The notes under the pieces: model-generated
What the model was told of the DNA's origin: nothing
Database searches by the model: none
What the model saw: the letters and a program-made list of their open reading frames with translations, nothing else
Part shown: in pieces, positions 1 to 12,257 of the stretch
How positions within the stretch are numbered: position 1 is the stretch's first letter
Layout of the letters: each line of letters opens with the position of its first letter
Position numbers and translations under genes: made by a program
Source: Persicaria tinctoria
Taxonomy: Eukaryota; Streptophyta; Magnoliopsida; Caryophyllales; Polygonaceae
Assembly (NCBI GenBank): GCA_037127255.1
Contig: JBANSL010000017.1
Span: 71,424,857-71,488,856 of the forward strand
Reading direction: 5' to 3'
Length of the DNA: 64,000 nucleotides

Positions 1-914
1 ACCAGAAACACAACCGGGGGCAGTCAGAGACCAATATCGGTTGGAAGCTAGTCCGAAAGGAGGCGAGGAGGTCGGGCAAGACGGGTAGGGAGGGGGATTT
101 GCATCAAATTGGAGGTTGAAGAAGACTGGTTTGGGGCGCGTGGCCCCGAAGGGCCAGCGCGTTCACCTCTTTTTTTTTATGACGAGGAACCTACCTTTGA
201 CGGTAAACCCCGAGCAAACTCTCATCTCAAAAAAAAAATGTAAAGTTGATGCACATTAAGATCATTTCAATCCTTACATAGGTATCTATTCATTGTTTTA
301 ATTTATTTGTACGTCATGTACGGATTACATATAAATAAATGTGTTAACTTATCATCATCATCACCAACTTAATACAATATCAAGAGCGGATTCAATTCCG
401 CTATTGTGAAATATTCGATAGGTTCAGTAAACATCATCATCACCGACTTAATACAATATCAAACCTCTTAATACAATATCAAATCTCTTAATATGCCCTC
501 CTCAAGTACGACAGCGAAGTCTTATTGAATTTAGTCAAATTCGACTATGATACCATATAAAATATCCAACTGACCATTAAATAAAAGTCAATACACATCA
601 TGTTATATTGATTTTTTTATATACTTATAAAGTCAAAATCCATCCACCTAACATAAAAGTTTTTAACTATTGTGTAAATCTTCACCCTTATTTTAAACCA
701 TCATTTTTAATATTTTGTAATTGATCTAAAAGGAATATTCTCATATCAAACCTATCAGGTAGAATACACAAAAGCTACTTTTAAGTTTTTAATAAATGCT
801 AAATTATTACTCCACTGTTAAAATTTTAGGACTCGTTTGGTATAAACATGCAAGGTAAACGGAATGAAAACAAATTTTGTATAGGAAAATATATTTAAAT
901 AAATAAGAGAAGAA
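1..914. other. intergenic, no gene seen
   Basis: The first 180 bases are GC-rich without a convincing reading frame. At about 172-235 a T-run followed by ATGACGAGGA resembles the reverse complement of a SINE 3' end: the intact SINE at 27454-27705 ends in the same T-run plus ATGACG. This could be a 5'-truncated SINE tail. From 236 on the sequence is AT-rich, with short repeated phrases (ACTTAATACAATATCAA several times near 370-490) and no coding signal. Confidence 0.4.
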
Positions 915-916
915 TA

Positions 917-1157
917 CTCCCTCCGTTTAAAAATATATGTCTTTTTAGACTTAGAATTTTGTTTAGAAATATAAGTCCTTTTAGATTTTCGAAACATTGG
1001 ATAAGAGAAAAAAGTAACTTTTTGAGTTGTTTTGTGAAATGTTATTGGTTGATAATGGTAGTGGATAATTAATAAGGGGTATAAAAGTAATATTTATAGA
1101 CTTTTCTTAATATGTGTGCAAAAGTCTAAAAGGACTTATAATTTTGAATGGATGGAG
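917..1157. mobile_element. Stowaway-type MITE (Tc1/mariner-like)
   Basis: The two ends are imperfect inverted repeats of about 35 bp: left CTCCCTCCGTTTAAAAATAT, right (inverted) CTCCATCCATTCAAAATTAT. The element is flanked by the dinucleotide TA on both sides (915-916 and 1158-1159), the usual target duplication of Stowaway elements. It is about 240 bp and has no coding capacity, which is normal for the class. Confidence 0.75.
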
Positions 1158-1700
1158 TACTATTTTTTGCATGAAAAATAAGATAGGAGGGATAATGATT
1201 AGAGAAATATATAGAGGGTATGGTTATCCCTTGTTTAAATAAGTGATTGAAATAATGAGAAACAAAATCAATTTTGTATGAAAAGTTGAGATGAGAGGTT
1301 AATGATTAATTTTTTTTAACAATGTATCTTAAACTATAAATAGACTACAATCATTTTCTTTCCTTTTACCTTGCCAAAATATAAACCAAACGAGCCCCTA
1401 GAGTGTACTCTTCTTGTTAAATCAAAGACATCATTTTAGATAGTTTAGTATTTATATAATTATTAGTACAGTATTAGTTTTAGTTTTAAAAAAGTTAAAA
1501 AAATGGAGGTAAAATGGGGGGAAATAAGGGTATAATTGTACATTTATTTATCTTTTTTTAAAGTATGTAAAATGCTAAAATAACAGGTTTAAATTGAAGA
1601 GGAAGTACTTAATTCTTAAATATTATGATTAATTTGTTCAATAAGAATAATAAATAAATACGATTTTGGTCGGAACGAGTGCCTTAATCCACCCCCTACC

Positions 1701-1935
1701 TTGAATAGGTAAATAAAAGGCGGTCATTCCGGGATTCGAACCGGGGACCTATGGGTAGGGGTGGCAATTTCACCCGTACCCGACGGGTACCCGCTTCACC
1801 CGATTCAAATAAACGGGTGAAAATCCGATTCAAGGTGGATATTAAACGGGTGAACGGGTGAACGGGTGGTGGATCGGGTTGGATTCGGGTGGTAGTAATT
1901 TCACCCGTCACCCGACCCATGAATCACCCGACATA

Positions 1936-2006
<71 letters not shown>

Positions 2007-3716
2007 ATTTTTCACCTAAACCCTAATCAGTAATCTGTCGGCTCTTTCAGATTTTCACTCAGCCGCACAACTCAAAGCCTCCCTCTTCTCTTCCACTCCA
2101 GTCGAAGTACCTGTGCACTCGCCAGTCGCGACCTCCATGCTCGAGATAATGACCAGCTCCGACGCCGACATCTCCACCTGACCACCAGTCGGCACCGACA
2201 TCTCCACCTGACCACCAGCCACGGCCGACTCTACTGTTGGACTAATTCGATTCGGTGGGAACTGAGGACATTGAATCCGAAATCGGTACCCTCTCTACTT
2301 CTCTAGCTCTCTCTCTATCTCTTTCTCGGCTTCTCTCTATCTTAGTCTATGGTTTCTATCTCTTTGGTGCTTGTTAGTTGTAGATCCAAAATAGCAATTG
2401 CTTGTTAAAATATTAGATTCGAAATAGCATTGCTTGTTAGTTGTGATTGTGAGAATAAGAGTTATGGCTACCTCTCTATCTCAGTCTATGCTTGTTAAAA
2501 TATTAGATTCGAAATATGTATGTATGAGATTTATAACTACTCTTGATTATGAGATTCGAAATTTTTTGGTTAGGGCTGATTTTTTATTTAGTTGTTGAAA
2601 TAGCATTGCAGTGGACCTGCTCGCCTGTATGCCCTGGGATTTAGTTTACAAGGTGGTGATGTGCTACTTATCAATACTAGCTTCAAAAGCATTTACACAT
2701 TATATAAGTCGAAATCAAAGACTAGTATATAACTGTTCAATATTTTCAGTTGAGTTAAAATGTGAAAGTCATGAATTTGCTGAATCTTCCTACTCCAATG
2801 GTACTTTTGTAGCTGGCAGGAAGAAGGGAGCTAGTCAGAAGTCTTGTATGGATCAGGTTGATTCGGGTGGGCAAAGTGATTGCATTCTTTCGGAACATGG
2901 AGAAGGATATAAGGATCAACTACCAGTTTACGAGGATTATCAAGCTCATATTTGTCGAACTGTATTGTACAGTTGCACTCATACAGCATCATGTATCTTC
3001 TATTATTTTGTTTCTCATTTCTCAAAGACTATATTGTTAGGCCTCTGCCTAACAGACGTGATAAAAGAGAGATAGAAGGAGAAAGAGGTAAAGAAGAGTA
3101 GGGGTTTGATATTCTCATTGATGATTTCACTCCATTACATATTTAGGCTTTATAGCCTTACCATTACAAGGCCCAGTTCATACATTCATACAAGCCTATT
3201 TAGCCCAATATAAGCCTACTTAGCCCAATCCTAACATATATCTTATGATTTGTTTTGTTTTCAAGACTAGTAGTATGTGTGATTATTGGAATGATATTAT
3301 GATGTTAAACTTCTAAGACATGTTATTTTGTATGGTGGTTACAGTTTAGCAGGTTGTTTATTGTTAAATGAAGATTGTTTTTGGTTCAACGAAGGGATGA
3401 TTTTTGTTAAATTGTTAATGAAGGGTTGTTTTTTCGTTAAATGAAGGGCTATTTATTTAGTTTACATGTATTTTTTTCGAATTTAAACGATTAAGCTTTT
3501 CACCCGAATTTTCACCCGAACCACCCGATAATCCGGTGGGTGACGGGTGAAACGGGTCGGGTGGATGGTCTGGCGGGTGATGGGTCGGATCGGGTGGTGG
3601 TTTCTAGGTGGTGGATTGGGTGAAAATTTGGACCATCCACCCACCACCCGACCCATTGCCGTCCCTACCTATGGGTACTACCCACAAGTCTTTTCCAGTG
3701 AGCTATTCCAGAATGG
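1701..3716 (-). mobile_element. Short tRNA-derived SINE, split by a hAT element
   Basis: Read on the minus strand, the two outer pieces (3716-3668 and 1755-1701) join into a tRNA-like head of about 100 bp. It has a good A box (TAGCTCACTGG) and a perfect B box (GGTTCGAATCC). The pieces are bracketed by an exact 17-bp direct repeat, TTAATCCACCCCCTACC, at 1684-1700 and 3717-3733, which is the target duplication of the SINE. The middle (1756-3667) is a later hAT insertion. The body is unusually short for a SINE, and a tRNA pseudogene moved by retroposition is the alternative. Confidence 0.65.
1756..3667. mobile_element. Non-autonomous hAT element (1.9 kb)
   Basis: The ends are imperfect terminal inverted repeats, TAGGGGTGGCAAT on the left and (inverted) TAGGGACGGCAAT on the right. 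They are flanked by a perfect 8-bp duplication CCTATGGG at 1748-1755 and 3668-3675, the size expected for hAT. Subterminal regions are full of CACCCG/CGGGTGA motifs in both orientations, typical transposase-binding clutter. The interior has a (TA)n run at about 1940-2001. A weak open frame at 2611-3075 has no recognisable domain. No transposase is seen, so the element must be mobilised in trans if it is mobile at all. Confidence 0.85.
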
Positions 3717-3733
3717 TTAATCCACCCCCTACC

Positions 3734-5917
3734 GGACAAACCAAATGAGTAAATACTTTGCAAGCTGCAACCACTAGTGTTTGAAGGTTTGATCCGTAAA
3801 TTTCCAAGCCATCCGCATGATTCAACTCTCTTAAGACAGATAAAATGTACAGTATACATTACAAAGAAAATGATCTTTTTGGGTTTGAAAGATTGTAGTC
3901 TACGAGATAGACTACCAAATTGAGGGGTCTTTCACATGAAAGTCCAGCATCACTTGCAAATTACGTGATGCACAAATTCCTTGGCCCAATTCACGGCAAT
4001 GGTAGTCACATTTTTACATTGATGAACAAGTAAACATCTGATCAGGAATTACTCGAATGATGCAAATCGTATAACTAATACCGTATCAATCAAGGCCTTA
4101 AGTTTGCGAAATGGTCAAATGCGATGCCAATTGCAGTATCAGATGTACATACCAATTAACGAACACCCACAAAAGCTAATCCGCTAAACCGAGCATAAAT
4201 GCAGCAACTCAGCAAGTGCATGCTTAGCACGGAACTAAATCTGATAATAAAATGTGCATATAAACTCATCTGAGAGGCCAAGTCTACTTATATCAATCCT
4301 GCAACTGAATACTATTGGAACCCATATGGACACATTGGCGAATGAGTAAACATCTGATCATGAAGAATGCAGAAAAATGCAAATTACTCGATGGAAAACT
4401 CTACCAATCTGCATTAACTAAGACCTCCCAATTGCTTCAAACTATGATATATGCTAACAGTTTGCATCATAACATTGACATACCAATAATCAAAGATCAG
4501 CAAAAGCTAACACAAACACACAAAATGCCACAACTCATGAGGGTATGCTTAGTCCAGATTCCAGAAAGAGATCAGAACAGAGCATAAAGTAAACATGTCT
4601 TGATGTGAAAATAAGAACACCAACACCAACTTATCTGAGATGCTAAGCTGAATTACAAACCATCCATCAAGTGGTTTGCCAAAGCCAGCTGAAACTTCTA
4701 AAACTTGACTGGAAAACAGCAAGCTAGAAACTAGTCGAATTTGGCCATAGTTAAATAGCATACTTGTAGAAGAATTGTACTGAAACATACTGCAGTGTGT
4801 CCGTTTAAACACAAATAAATTCCGAAAGCCAGAGGAAGAGTATAACACAAGGACTCTCACAATGAAGAATCAACATAATTCAATAAAATAGCTCCCAAAA
4901 GAAGACAGTGAATTACGGTACTATAAGCTCAAAGCTCATTGCAAAGCTTAAGGATCATAAGCCATGCAAGAATGATGAAAAATGTGGGAAGAAAGAAAAC
5001 CATCACATGTGTCATGGGTGCACTGCTGAGAATAAATGAAAAATAACATTATCAATTCAGGGTTCAAATTACCATTCTTTCAATCCTCTCGACTCATTTC
5101 TTACTCAGTGTTAGAAATCTGGAATCCAGTGCAGTTAAACTTCTATAAAAGCAAACAAATTTTTTTTTCCTAGAGAGATATATCAACTAAAATAATAGCT
5201 TAACTAAATCTTCTTTCTGTTAAAAGAAAGCAATGCACACCACATAACATTGATGCACATGTTTATAGCTCCTTTATATACGATTCCCAGTCCCTTGAAG
5301 CAATGACGCTGCTATTATTTTACCGAAGGTAGGAACAGCTAAACATAATACAGTAGAAAGCTACATGAGTTCAACGATAAGGCACCTACAAAGAAACTAA
5401 ATACCAATTATACCATGAAATCATTATAAACTTAACTAGGAAACAGTTCAAGGAATTAGAAGCATGATCTTTGATTACAGGGAAAAAAAAATTCAGAGAG
5501 AAAAACAGTCAACGACAGTGTCTGCAGATTTATTCATTGAATTTTGGTTCAGAAGTGTCCGCAATAAGCATTTATTTGCATCAAAATCAGCTTATAGAAG
5601 CTCATTAAATCATGAAAATGGACACCAACTAACTTCAAGAGAAACATTTGCAGTTGAACGCATGATATATGGACATGCCACATATCACATATATGCTACT
5701 CAAACACATAAACCAGGATCGAGGATCAAAGTGGAAAAAAGAAAGTTGTGAACAGACAAACCTTGCAACCTGGTCTCAGCTATTGTTTCTGAAAAATGGA
5801 GAAAATTTTCTGCAGGATACGCGTTAACAAAACCTACTAACGGTTTGTATATGCCCACTGGACCATTCAGAACTACAACATTCAGTACCACCAATGTTAC
5901 ATACCACTCTTGAAGAT
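3734..5917. other. intergenic / possible 3' region of the minus-strand gene
   Basis: Open frames here are short, lack conserved motifs and look random. The stretch lies downstream of the minus-strand membrane-protein gene and probably holds its 3' UTR and terminator, which I cannot place. No repeat element with clear ends was found. Confidence 0.4.
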
Positions 5918-7969
5918 TCAAAACTGCTTTCTTTTGTTTCTGAAGAATTTGTCCCTTTTTGTGTAGACGTAACAAACAGCAAAGAAAGTGAGAACAGACA
6001 TTGAAAAGGAGGCCCAAGGAAATGGAGGATCCGTGAAGCAAACAAGTGATGCCTCTATTTCTTGGGATGCAGTATAAACGAGAGAGTGAATGGCAAACAA
6101 GTCATGATCTGAAGATCGTAAGAAATAGGTAGCTAACTCAAAATCCGAGTGTGACAACGCAGACATCACTTTGTCCAGCTTATACTGGAATAGAAGCCAC
6201 CTTTGCATGAACTTGGATCGCGTATTCCCTGTCAAAAACTTCATGTCTCCCCCATGCGCCTTCACTGATTCCAAAACATCAGCAGCACTGGTAATGGTAT
6301 AATTCAACCATGTCAAGATAACATTTCTTCGAGCTGCATCCTTTTGCACAAAGGACAAGGATGAAATCTCAGAGAATGGCCCAAAGGGAGTTTGTCCAAC
6401 ACTCCAGGTGTAATCAACCAAAGTGCTATTATGCCTAGGGCTCCACACCATATGGGTTGGTGACACTCCCCACATACTCTGTAGAATCGAACCAATAAGG
6501 GGCCGTTCCAGCTCCCTAGTCTGGGTGAACACATGGCGCCCGTTACAACTGTAATCGCTCACAGTTTGCGAATTCTTGGTCCTGACTGCAATAACCATAT
6601 CCTTGAACGCAACGGACTGATGATACCGATCAAGCAACAGCAACATATTGTAATCGAGATCAAATACATAAACAGGAAGAACCCTCCCATGCTCTTCCTC
6701 CTCAGTAAGACTAATCCCAGCTAGCTTCTTGAACTCATCAGCAGAGTCGGACAAAATCTGGTGCAACTTCTTGGAGTCTACATACTCACTGACTATCAAA
6801 GTATAGTTATCAAACAGGAACCTTGATGTGTAAGAACTAATCGATCTCGAAATCGCAAATGAGCACATAGAACAGTCCTTGTACTTGACATCATACTTCT
6901 TAAACTTCAAAGATTGTCCCCTCAACAACAATCCACCAACATGAGCCTCATCAGCAAAAGTTTTCTCAATCATTTTCCAATCCAATCCAAAATCCTTATC
7001 CCCATCCTCAGATTCATACACATGAATGAACTGCACAGTAAGCTTACTCTCAAAAGGAACAGGGATCCTCAGGGAAGGAGTGAGCAATACCTGGTAAGCG
7101 TTGTAAACAAGCGAAGCCAGATCCGCCATAACCGCCTGATCGGACTTCGGCCGGCCGTGGAGAGTCGCAAGAGGGTGAAATTCGCCGCGCGGGAGGACTC
7201 CATCGCCGGAAAGCGCCGGCCCGTAGTCAACCGGACCAGCGGCGAGATCGATCCACAAATAGCGCTCCTTACCCGTCCAGATCGTGCCGAGGCACTTGGT
7301 GAAAGCGGCAGAAGAATCAGCGACGCCGCCGTAGCTGTAAGCGTAGGGCTTGGGTTGGGGGCCTAGGTTAAGGAGGTAGATGTAGAAGCTCTGGAGGGGA
7401 TTCTCCTTGGAGAAATCTTCGGCAATGATGCGATCGACGACGGAGAAGTCGAGGGAGATGAGGGAAGAGCGGAGGGAGGAGGCGGATCGGGCGATGGAGG
7501 AGGAGAGGGCTGCAGAGAGGGAAGAGGAGAGAGAAGTGGAGGAGAGGGAGGCGTCGAGATTGAGGGAGTGGGAGACGGAGAGGAGGTGGGAGAGGTGGGG
7601 ATCGAAGGGAGAGACGGCGGTGAAGGGGGAGGATGAGTGGGAAGAGGAGAGGAAGGAGGAGATGGCGCCGACGTCGGTCGGGGTGAAGGAGGGGCCAACG
7701 AGCTTGATGTGGAGGGAGATAGGGACGGTGAGGGCGGGGAGGGGGGAGATGCGGTGGTGGCCTTGGTGGATTTGGTGGAGAAGGGCGGAGTGGAGGCGGG
7801 AGGGGAGGGCGGGGAAGGAGTCGTTGTTGGCGAGGGGATCGAGGCGGGATTGATCGGAGAAGAAGGAGTCGAGGCCGGGGATGTTGAGGGAGGAGGAGAG
7901 GGTGGGGAGGAGGACGGCGGCGAGGAGGAGGAGGAAGAGAGGGGCGGATCTGACGGCGGCGGTTGGCAT
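5918..7969 (-). CDS. Plant membrane protein of unknown function (683 aa, single exon)
   Basis: An uninterrupted frame encodes 683 residues. The N-terminus is a classic signal peptide (hydrophobic core FLLLLAAVLLPTL, residues about 11-23). Residues about 120-170 are very Ser/Leu-rich. The central part (about 190-640) is globular, with several YG/WxxD motifs. A single hydrophobic helix near residues 652-670 is followed by a basic tail (KRDKFFRNKRKQF), giving a type I topology with most of the protein in the lumen or outside the cell. It resembles a conserved plant family annotated only as transmembrane proteins; from memory this is Arabidopsis AT3G28720 and the longer AT5G58100, the latter linked to pollen wall formation, and I could not check that assignment. 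The start is the first Met before the signal peptide. The 5' half is much more GC-rich than its surroundings. No catalytic motif is visible. Confidence 0.8.
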   Translation of the reverse strand: MPTAAVRSAPLFLLLLAAVLLPTLSSSLNIPGLDSFFSDQSRLDPLANNDSFPALPSRLHSALLHQIHQGHHRISPLPALTVPISLHIKLVGPSFTPTDVGAISSFLSSSHSSSPFTAVSPFDPHLSHLLSVSHSLNLDASLSSTSLSSSLSAALSSSIARSASSLRSSLISLDFSVVDRIIAEDFSKENPLQSFYIYLLNLGPQPKPYAYSYGGVADSSAAFTKCLGTIWTGKERYLWIDLAAGPVDYGPALSGDGVLPRGEFHPLATLHGRPKSDQAVMADLASLVYNAYQVLLTPSLRIPVPFESKLTVQFIHVYESEDGDKDFGLDWKMIEKTFADEAHVGGLLLRGQSLKFKKYDVKYKDCSMCSFAISRSISSYTSRFLFDNYTLIVSEYVDSKKLHQILSDSADEFKKLAGISLTEEEEHGRVLPVYVFDLDYNMLLLLDRYHQSVAFKDMVIAVRTKNSQTVSDYSCNGRHVFTQTRELERPLIGSILQSMWGVSPTHMVWSPRHNSTLVDYTWSVGQTPFGPFSEISSLSFVQKDAARRNVILTWLNYTITSAADVLESVKAHGGDMKFLTGNTRSKFMQRWLLFQYKLDKVMSALSHSDFELATYFLRSSDHDLFAIHSLVYTASQEIEASLVCFTDPPFPWASFSMSVLTFFAVCYVYTKRDKFFRNKRKQF

Positions 7970-8260
7970 TTTGGAAGGTGCGCGGCGGAGGAGAAGGGGG
8001 CGATTTCAGGAGGGGGAGACTAGTAAGCAGACAAGTGAGAACTGGGAGTGGTTCTTCTTCATCGCAACTCGCTCCGGTTTGACTCAGATTGCGAGCTTCA
8101 ACTCGCTAATTTATTTTACAGGAAATTTGTGATTTTCCCGTCCGTCAACGCTTATTGTACACGCTTCTTCCCGATTACCTTAAGATGCTTATGTTTAATG
8201 GTCGTGGTGTTCGATTTGTTTGAGAACGGAGGCAGAAAAAATCTGAGGGGGGCTCACCTA
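7970..8260 (-). promoter_or_regulatory. Probable promoter and 5' UTR of the membrane-protein gene
   Basis: This is the sequence upstream of the minus-strand start codon, purine/pyrimidine-skewed near the ATG and then AT-rich. I see no unambiguous TATA box. It is assigned by position only. Confidence 0.3.
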
Positions 8261-8480
8261 TAAGGATTCGAACTCAATACCTTATTATTTTATTTCTCAA
8301 CCCATACCAACCAAGCTAAGCAAATTTATTGATTCAATACTCTTTTTAACTATTTTTAACCCTTAAATTATAAAAAATTACAAAAAAAATATAATTTTTT
8401 TTTCTTTTTTTTTTGCGTTTTCCCCCGACCCAGGGGGGGGTCGAGCCACCTCATGCCCCCCTCCATCCGCCCCTGCCTAC
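8220..8480. mobile_element. Degenerate hAT-type MITE
   Basis: The right end, inverted, reads CAGGGGCGGATGGAGGGGGG, which matches the CAG(A/G)GGCGGA ends of the hAT at 62086-62646. The left end is a decayed version (GAACGGAGGCAGAAAAAATC). No clean target duplication remains. A GGATTCGAACTC motif near 8263 resembles a tRNA B box but has no accompanying A box. Confidence 0.4.
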
Positions 8481-8525
8481 AGTTGTCTATGTGTTTGTAT
8501 TTCCATGTGGTTTTTTACTCCTGGG

Positions 8526-8657
8526 TCTTCATGATGGTTAATCCATCCGCGTTTGTTACGGCCTCTCGATTTACCAAACATCAATGTTAGATCTTCATGA
8601 TGGTTGATCCATCTGCATTTGTTACGGCCTCTCGATTTACCAAACATTAGTGTGTCT
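8526..8657. repeat. Two-copy tandem repeat, 66-bp period
   Basis: Two adjacent units starting TCTTCATGATGGTT (8526 and 8592) and continuing through GTTACGGCCTCTCGATTTAC differ at only a few positions. No function is apparent. Confidence 0.75.
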
Positions 8658-8889
8658 AGTATCTCAAATTATTACCTTTATAAAAAAAAAATCCAATTTA
8701 ATCTTGGTTTGGTCTTATTTGAATTTTGAAATATCCATTTTAAACAAACTATCTATTTTAACCATCAAAATTGAATAAAAAAATTATTTAAATATAATTT
8801 ATTAACAAACATCATTAATGTGGGATAATAAGACTACTTTTTTGCATACAAATGGTGATTTTATTTTTCCATTACTTTTTATAATATAT

Positions 8890-11480
8890 ACAGGGGATGA
8901 TTTGAATGTGTCTAGACTCTGCTAGATCAACATCCAATGGCATTCTTTCGTATGCAGATGCACAAGTCTCTATCTTCAAGAGGAGGTATCGAAATGTCGG
9001 ACTTGAAGAGGATGATAATGCGGTTCTCGCACCAATTGATCTCCCGAAAGATGTGAGGGATTCCAACAATCTCGAACTGTTCGAGGATGATACAGATGTT
9101 AGAGGTGATGATTTCAATCTCCCAAGGACACGATCATCGATCATTGAGGGCGAAGTTGTCTCCCTCAATCATAATTCGTGCGAGACTCAGCTCCTTCGCC
9201 TTCAACAATCCAAGTTTGATACCCCATGCTTCCACGCAACCAGGACACTCCATTGGTAATATTGGTGCCACTTCCATATGATCTCCCATCTCATATCTCA
9301 TATCCAATTTGTGTTAATTTGCTCATTGTTACATGTGCTTTGTGATAAACCTTAGTGCACGGATTGTTGAGAATCATTCAATTTTCCCATTTTTTCGGTA
9401 TAACATGTCCTCTAATGGATCTTAAAGTATGTATACATTCTCTATTATTTTCTTTTAACTATAGCCTCGCGAGCAAATAGGTTGCTAGTTCTCATGTTTT
9501 CCATTGGTAATTTTTGTATATGAATTCTTTTATTTTCACATTTTCATGTATTTGTATATTTGGTAGTTGTCTTCATTCTAGTGAATCTTCATCTAGCCAT
9601 CTGTCTTTCCAAAGCTAATTATTCTACCATTTCTTATTTATCATATGATTCCTTTACAAAATTCTTCGTTTGCTTTATCCATGGCTATGTTGCACTACCT
9701 TTTTCTGGTACTTTATGATGTCTTGTTCCTTTAGGAATTATGTAGGTTCCGCAAAAAAATTTCTTATTAATTTCATTTGAAGGGTCTTATTCATGTTCCT
9801 CGTTTTATGTAAACCTGCCTCCCCATCTTCTTTTCTTTTGCATATCCGGTCTCATCCAATGAATGGTTTAAAAGAGTTTTCTTTGTTCTAAAAAACCCTC
9901 TATTAATTTATCTAGTTTAATTCCGTATGTATTTCATTTGGTAACATGAAATTTCGAAGTTTGGTTTTATTGCTAGATTCGATCTTATGAGTGTCGCTCT
10001 TCCTTCTTGGGATAGGGCATTTGCCATCCATTTTGTTAGTTGGTTCTTAGTTTTGCATATTGTTTCTTCATATGTGGATTTTCTCACTTGTCCATTGATA
10101 ATGGGGCATCCTAATTAAGTATTTCAAGTTTATTATGGTTTATGGTTTTGATTGTGTTCTCTATGAGTTGTTTTTGTCTAGGTGTTACTTTGGGCATTGT
10201 TTGAAAAGTGGATTTATGAAAAACAGACTTTTGTCTTGATGCTTCTCAGTACTCATCAATGATTTTCTTGACTAAGTGAGCCGTCTTTTCATTTACTTTG
10301 GTAAATATCAATATCATATCATTTGTAAGAGAATTCTCGCCCCTACTCTCGTGATATCAAATCTAATAACATTTTCTGTGTTGTACGTTGCTCATCATTT
10401 GTAATTATCGGGCTAGTACTTCTGCTCCTAGGATAAAGAGTAGCGGTGAAAGCGAATGTCATTGTCTTATTAATTTCCTTTTCTGGTTTGAAGGGATCCA
10501 ATGGTCCTTCATTAACCAAGACTATAAAGGAAACTATTTTGATGCATTGCTCAATCCAGTTCTCGAATTTTAGACAGATTTCAAATTTCTCTAGGATTTT
10601 AAAGAGGAAATCTCATTCAACTTTATCAAATGTTTTTTTTCCATATCCAGATTCATGGTCATCGATCCATTCTTTCCCTTTTTACGTTTGAATGAGTGAA
10701 AGATTTTATTCGATATAAAGATATTGTCTTGTATTGCTCTTTCTGATATAAATACTTCTTGAAGCGGATGTATCAATTTTATGATGATTGGTCTTAACTT
10801 GTCAGCAATAATTTTGGCAATCGTTTTATAAATAATATTGCCTGAACTTATTGGTTGGAAATCATTTGTGGTTCTTGGATTGTCCGTTTTTTATATTAGT
10901 GTTATGAAGGTTTGATTTATTTGTTTCAAGATTCTACCGAATTGGGAAAAAAAAACCTTTAATTGCCCTTGTGACTGTTGAGCGCGCCCATTATGTCCCA
11001 ATATTCTGATAGAATTCTGTTGTCATACCATATGGACAGGTGCTTTGTCTTTTCCTATGTTAAATGTGGCTTTTTTTATTTCGCAGTTTGTAATTTGTCT
11101 TGATAGTTTATCGTTATCCATATCTCTCTCCTCAGTGTTGATCATATTAAGATATATTAAGACATGAGTTTAGAATGTCCTCACTGATTGTCATCTTCTT
11201 GAATCTTTTGATAATCCTTTCCCTTCTTTCTTAATATTCCCTTCCTCATTTATCATTTGTCCATCCATGTCTAGTATTTCCTTGATCCTCTTCTTATTTC
11301 GTCTACCGGGTGCAACTAGTAAAAATATTTAGTATTAGTGTCCATCAGTTTTAGGTGCTTTATGTTTTTGCTCTCTGAATCCATTATTCTTTATTGTAGT
11401 TTAAAATACTTTCTTTCTTTTCCATGATTCTATATTGTTTAAGTATTTCATTTTTGGATTGATTTTGTAATGTCTATTTA
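8890..11480 (-). mobile_element. Decayed L1-type LINE (RT and RNase H remnants)
   Basis: Minus-strand translation shows fragments of a plant LINE ORF2 in the expected order, each broken by stops and frameshifts. The linker region lies near 11.3-11.2 kb. RT pieces containing HPLQEVFISERAIQDN and HSFKRKKGK lie at about 10.78-10.6 kb. A YLGCPIINGR-like stretch lies near 10.1 kb. An RNase H piece containing GIKLGLLKAKEL, IEGDN and CPWEIEI lies at 9.24-8.9 kb. It is clearly dead and older than the LINE at 43525-49236. Boundaries are approximate and no target duplication was found. Confidence 0.7.
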
Positions 11481-12257
11481 ATCCAAGCATAAGACCTAGG
11501 AATATTGGATGGCCCTAGATTTAGGTTAATTGATAGATTAAGGTATAACACTTTCATACATATACTTTATACTTATATGCTCTAGCATATATTAGAAGTG
11601 TGGGTTTATAAACTATGCTCATATATGTCACACTATATGTAAACATTTCCGATCTGTAAAGCCGATATCGTATTGAATCACAGATTTGTTTGTTGGTTCC
11701 TTTGCATTGTTATGAGTTGTTCATCTATTTTATTCAATTGTCTCAAGATATTACCAAAGGATTTCCTATTCCATTCTTTCGTTTTTCTTTTTAAATTCTG
11801 TGTCTTTTTTACTAAGTTAAACATTTAGAATCTGAGGTCTGGATGCTTGTTTCATTATATCTCTAGATTCTTGATAGCAGACTAGTTGAGTGATTCATGT
11901 GATCAAACTAATTTAAATTTCAGTTTATAAGATGCTTATGATTGTACCAATTCAAAGTACATAGTATAGTTTGTTTTAAATCATAGAAATAGTGAAATAC
12001 CATGGGCGTTCATGCTTTGGCGTAATAGACTAATGGCTAGTTGATGGGAATCGATACCCATGCTGTACAGTGTACTAGTCGAGCACGGACTAGTTCTGTT
12101 TAGGATGGAAGCCCACTACTTTATAGTATACCCTATCCATTAAATAAATGATATATTTAAAATAATAAAAATATTAAACTTTTAATACATATAAAATTTT
12201 TTTTTTAAAAAATAATATTTGATATAGTTTTTATTTATTTAAATAATATACTTTATT
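11481..12257. other. intergenic, no gene seen
   Basis: AT-rich sequence with no coding signal, RNA gene or bounded element that I can support. Confidence 0.4.

Noticed and set aside
7407..8023. Several long plus-strand open frames rich in Glu, Gly and Arg
   Set aside because: They are the antisense of the GC-rich, Ser/Leu-coding start of the minus-strand membrane-protein gene and consist of low-complexity residues only.
8906..9259. 117-codon acidic plus-strand frame as a gene
   Set aside because: The minus strand carries recognisable LINE RNase H residues here (GIKLGLLKAKEL, CPWEIEI); the plus frame is its shadow.
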